Assembly (NCBI RefSeq): GCF_041199985.1
Contig: NZ_CP165647.1
Span: 310,001-374,000 of the forward strand
DNA length: 64,000 nt
Direction of reading: 5' to 3'
Origin: Leptotrichia sp. HSP-536
Lineage (GTDB): Bacteria; Fusobacteriota; Fusobacteriia; Fusobacteriales; Leptotrichiaceae
Part shown: positions 62,542 to 64,000 of the stretch, one piece after another
Layout of the letters: every line of letters starts with the position of its first letter
Numbering within the stretch: the first letter of the stretch is position 1
Position numbers and translations under genes: made by a program
The notes under the pieces: generated by a model
What the model saw: only the letters and a program-made list of their open reading frames with translations
Database searches by the model: none
What the model was told of the DNA's origin: nothing

Positions 62542-63171
62542 ATGAATATAGTGTTATTTGGAGCGCCAGGAGCAGGAAAAGGGACTCAGGCAAAGGAATT
62601 AATTCAAAAATATGAAATTCCTCAAATTTCAACAGGAGATATTTTGAGAGCTGCAATTGCAAACAAGACTCCGTTAGGACTGGAAGCAAAAAAATTGATG
62701 GATGAAGGAAAATTAGTTTCTGATGACATCGTAAATGGACTTGTGGAAGCAAGACTTCAGGAAGATGACTGTAAAAAAGGATTCATTCTGGACGGATTCC
62801 CAAGAACAGTAGCTCAAGCTGAAGAACTTGACAAAATTTTAGCAAAATCAGATAGAAAAATTGAAAAAGTAATCGCACTTGAAGTTAGCGATGAAGAAAT
62901 TATCGAAAGAATCACAGGAAGAAGAGTATCGAAAAAAACTGGTAAAATTTATCACATAAAATACAATCCGCCAGTTGACGAAAATCCAGAAGATTTGGAA
63001 CAAAGGGCAGACGATAATGAAGAAACAGTAAAAAAACGTTTGGCAGTTTATAATGAGCAGACAGCACCAGTATTGGACTTTTATAAAAAACAGAATAAAG
63101 TTTACAGCGTAGATGGTGCAAAAAAACTGGAAGAAATTACAAAAGATATAATTGATATTTTGGAAAAATAG
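62542..63171 (+). CDS. adk: Adenylate kinase
   Basis: It interconverts ATP + AMP and 2 ADP. The 209-residue long-lid form has P-loop GAPGAGKGTQ (7-16), the AMP site QISTGDILRAAI, ILDGFPRTVAQAEEL, and the lid GRRVSKKTGKIYHIKYNPP, without the four-Cys zinc site seen in many Gram-positive enzymes. The start MNIVLFGAPG fits the family exactly even though the ribosome site is distant. The next gene is map, the common adk-map order. Confidence 0.97.
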   Translation: MNIVLFGAPGAGKGTQAKELIQKYEIPQISTGDILRAAIANKTPLGLEAKKLMDEGKLVSDDIVNGLVEARLQEDDCKKGFILDGFPRTVAQAEELDKILAKSDRKIEKVIALEVSDEEIIERITGRRVSKKTGKIYHIKYNPPVDENPEDLEQRADDNEETVKKRLAVYNEQTAPVLDFYKKQNKVYSVDGAKKLEEITKDIIDILEK

Positions 63172-63364
63172 TAAATGTTTTCAAAATTATCTAAGGTTAA
63201 ATTGATAAAAATTAAGAAACTTTAGAACTTGAATTTGATTTTAGAGTAATGTTCTAAACTTATTTGATAATTAATAAAATTTTATTTGCAAAAGTACTAA
63301 AATATCAAATATATATACTAAAAAAATAAAAAAAGAAGAAATTTAGAAAGAAGAAGTACAAAAA

Positions 63365-64000
63365 ATGATAATTTATAAAACATTGGATGAAATAAAAAAA
63401 ATAAAAAAAGCTAATGAAATAATCGCAAGACTTTTTGAAGATGTATTGCCAAAACGCGTAAAAGCAGGAGTCAGCACATATGAGCTAGATCAGATTGCTG
63501 AAGATTACATTAGAAGTCAAGGAGCAATTCCAGGAACAAAGGGTTACGATGTAGGGCGTCCGTACCCTCCTTATCCAGCTGCAACTTGTATTTCTGTAAA
63601 TGAAGTTGTTGTACATGGTATTCCAAGCAAAAAGCAGATACTGAAGGAAGGAGATATTCTGACAGTTGACACAGTTACGGTGCTTGATGGCTACTTTGGT
63701 GACGCTGCGATTACTTATGCTGTGGGAGAAATTGATGAAACTTCTAAAAAATTGATGAAAGTTACTGAAAAAGCAAGAGATATTGGGATTGAAGCGGCAC
63801 GTGCCGGAAATAGAATTGGAGATATCGGACACGCTATTCAGGAATATGTAGAAAGTTTTGGATTCTCGCTTGTAAGGGATTTTGCAGGGCATGGAGTAGG
63901 GAAGGAAATGCACGAAGATCCGATTATTCCAAATTATGGAAAAGCTGGAACAGGGGCTAAAATTGAAGATGGAATGGTAATCACAGTTGAGCCGATGGTA
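63365..64000 (+). CDS. map: Methionine aminopeptidase type I, 3' end outside window
   Basis: It removes the initiator methionine. 212 codons are visible from ATG 63365 (MIIYKTLDEIKKIKKANEIIA) after GAAAGAAGAAG. Metal ligands: VVVHGIP (His), TVDTVTVLDGYFGDAA (two Asp), and the His of GHGVGKEMHEDP; the window ends in ITVEPMV, which contains the Glu ligand. It forms the usual adk-map pair, with a 193-bp spacer that shows nothing else. Confidence 0.96.
   Translation, partial: MIIYKTLDEIKKIKKANEIIARLFEDVLPKRVKAGVSTYELDQIAEDYIRSQGAIPGTKGYDVGRPYPPYPAATCISVNEVVVHGIPSKKQILKEGDILTVDTVTVLDGYFGDAAITYAVGEIDETSKKLMKVTEKARDIGIEAARAGNRIGDIGHAIQEYVESFGFSLVRDFAGHGVGKEMHEDPIIPNYGKAGTGAKIEDGMVITVEPMV

Overview
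The window looks like the chromosome of an AT-rich anaerobic diderm of the Fusobacteriota, most likely Leptotrichia or a close relative. This is inferred from a FomA-type outer-membrane barrel, a giant trimeric autotransporter with the coiled-coil tail typical of fusobacterial adhesins, strong use of AGA/GAA/AAA codons, and a mix of Firmicutes-like operon order with diderm surface proteins. No species name was checked against a database.

Layout. 1-7000: uppP (cut by the window edge), an IS with an intact transposase, tuf, a probable non-autonomous IS605-type relic, an outer-membrane barrel gene, tRNA-Leu(CAA) and a broken ISLre2 element. 7097-15095: miaB, rho (its N-terminus out of frame at an A7 run), a reverse-strand trio (patatin phospholipase, condensation-type acyltransferase, zinc-ribbon membrane protein), dps with a near-perfect promoter and operator, and the comM/yifB ATPase. 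15100-32715: an accessory island between yifB and engB, with IS605-type elements, a decapitated MATE pump, a flavin reductase, a 1922-residue trimeric autotransporter, two tandem ISs nested inside an IS605 element, a complete nadA-nadB-nadC-niaR operon, and a truncated DUF1877-like gene. 32831-49922: housekeeping genes: engB/LCP/coaE; accB-accC-asp23-amaP-nusB; a structured RNA candidate upstream of manA; mtnN; a SPOR-domain/nrnA/lipoprotein group; a TetR regulator; a MITE; patB; msrA; and another decayed IS605 element. 50024-61351: an IS copy just upstream of a complete L-ascorbate operon (ulaG-A-B-C-D-E-F), a small XRE regulator, split transketolase genes and a phosphohexomutase. 61382-64000: an IS5-type element, adk and the start of map.

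How the parts work together. The ula operon imports and phosphorylates L-ascorbate, opens the lactone, decarboxylates and epimerises to D-xylulose 5-phosphate. The downstream transketolase can take that product, so 51-60 kb reads as one pentose route. The nad operon makes nicotinate mononucleotide from aspartate under its own niacin-responsive repressor and looks like a transferable cassette. accB-accC-asp23-nusB has the Bacillus gene order, but the carrier protein lacks the biotinyl lysine.

The most unusual things seen are: 25-26 bp target duplications made by one IS family, with two copies at exactly the same site; that IS and an unrelated ISLre2 element sharing an inverted-repeat guard around the promoter and start codon; a two-domain RNA candidate at 39943-40210; the rho frameshift; the lysine-less BCCP; and a family of IS605-type relics with a shared TTTAAC left junction. 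No CRISPR array, phage or rRNA was seen.
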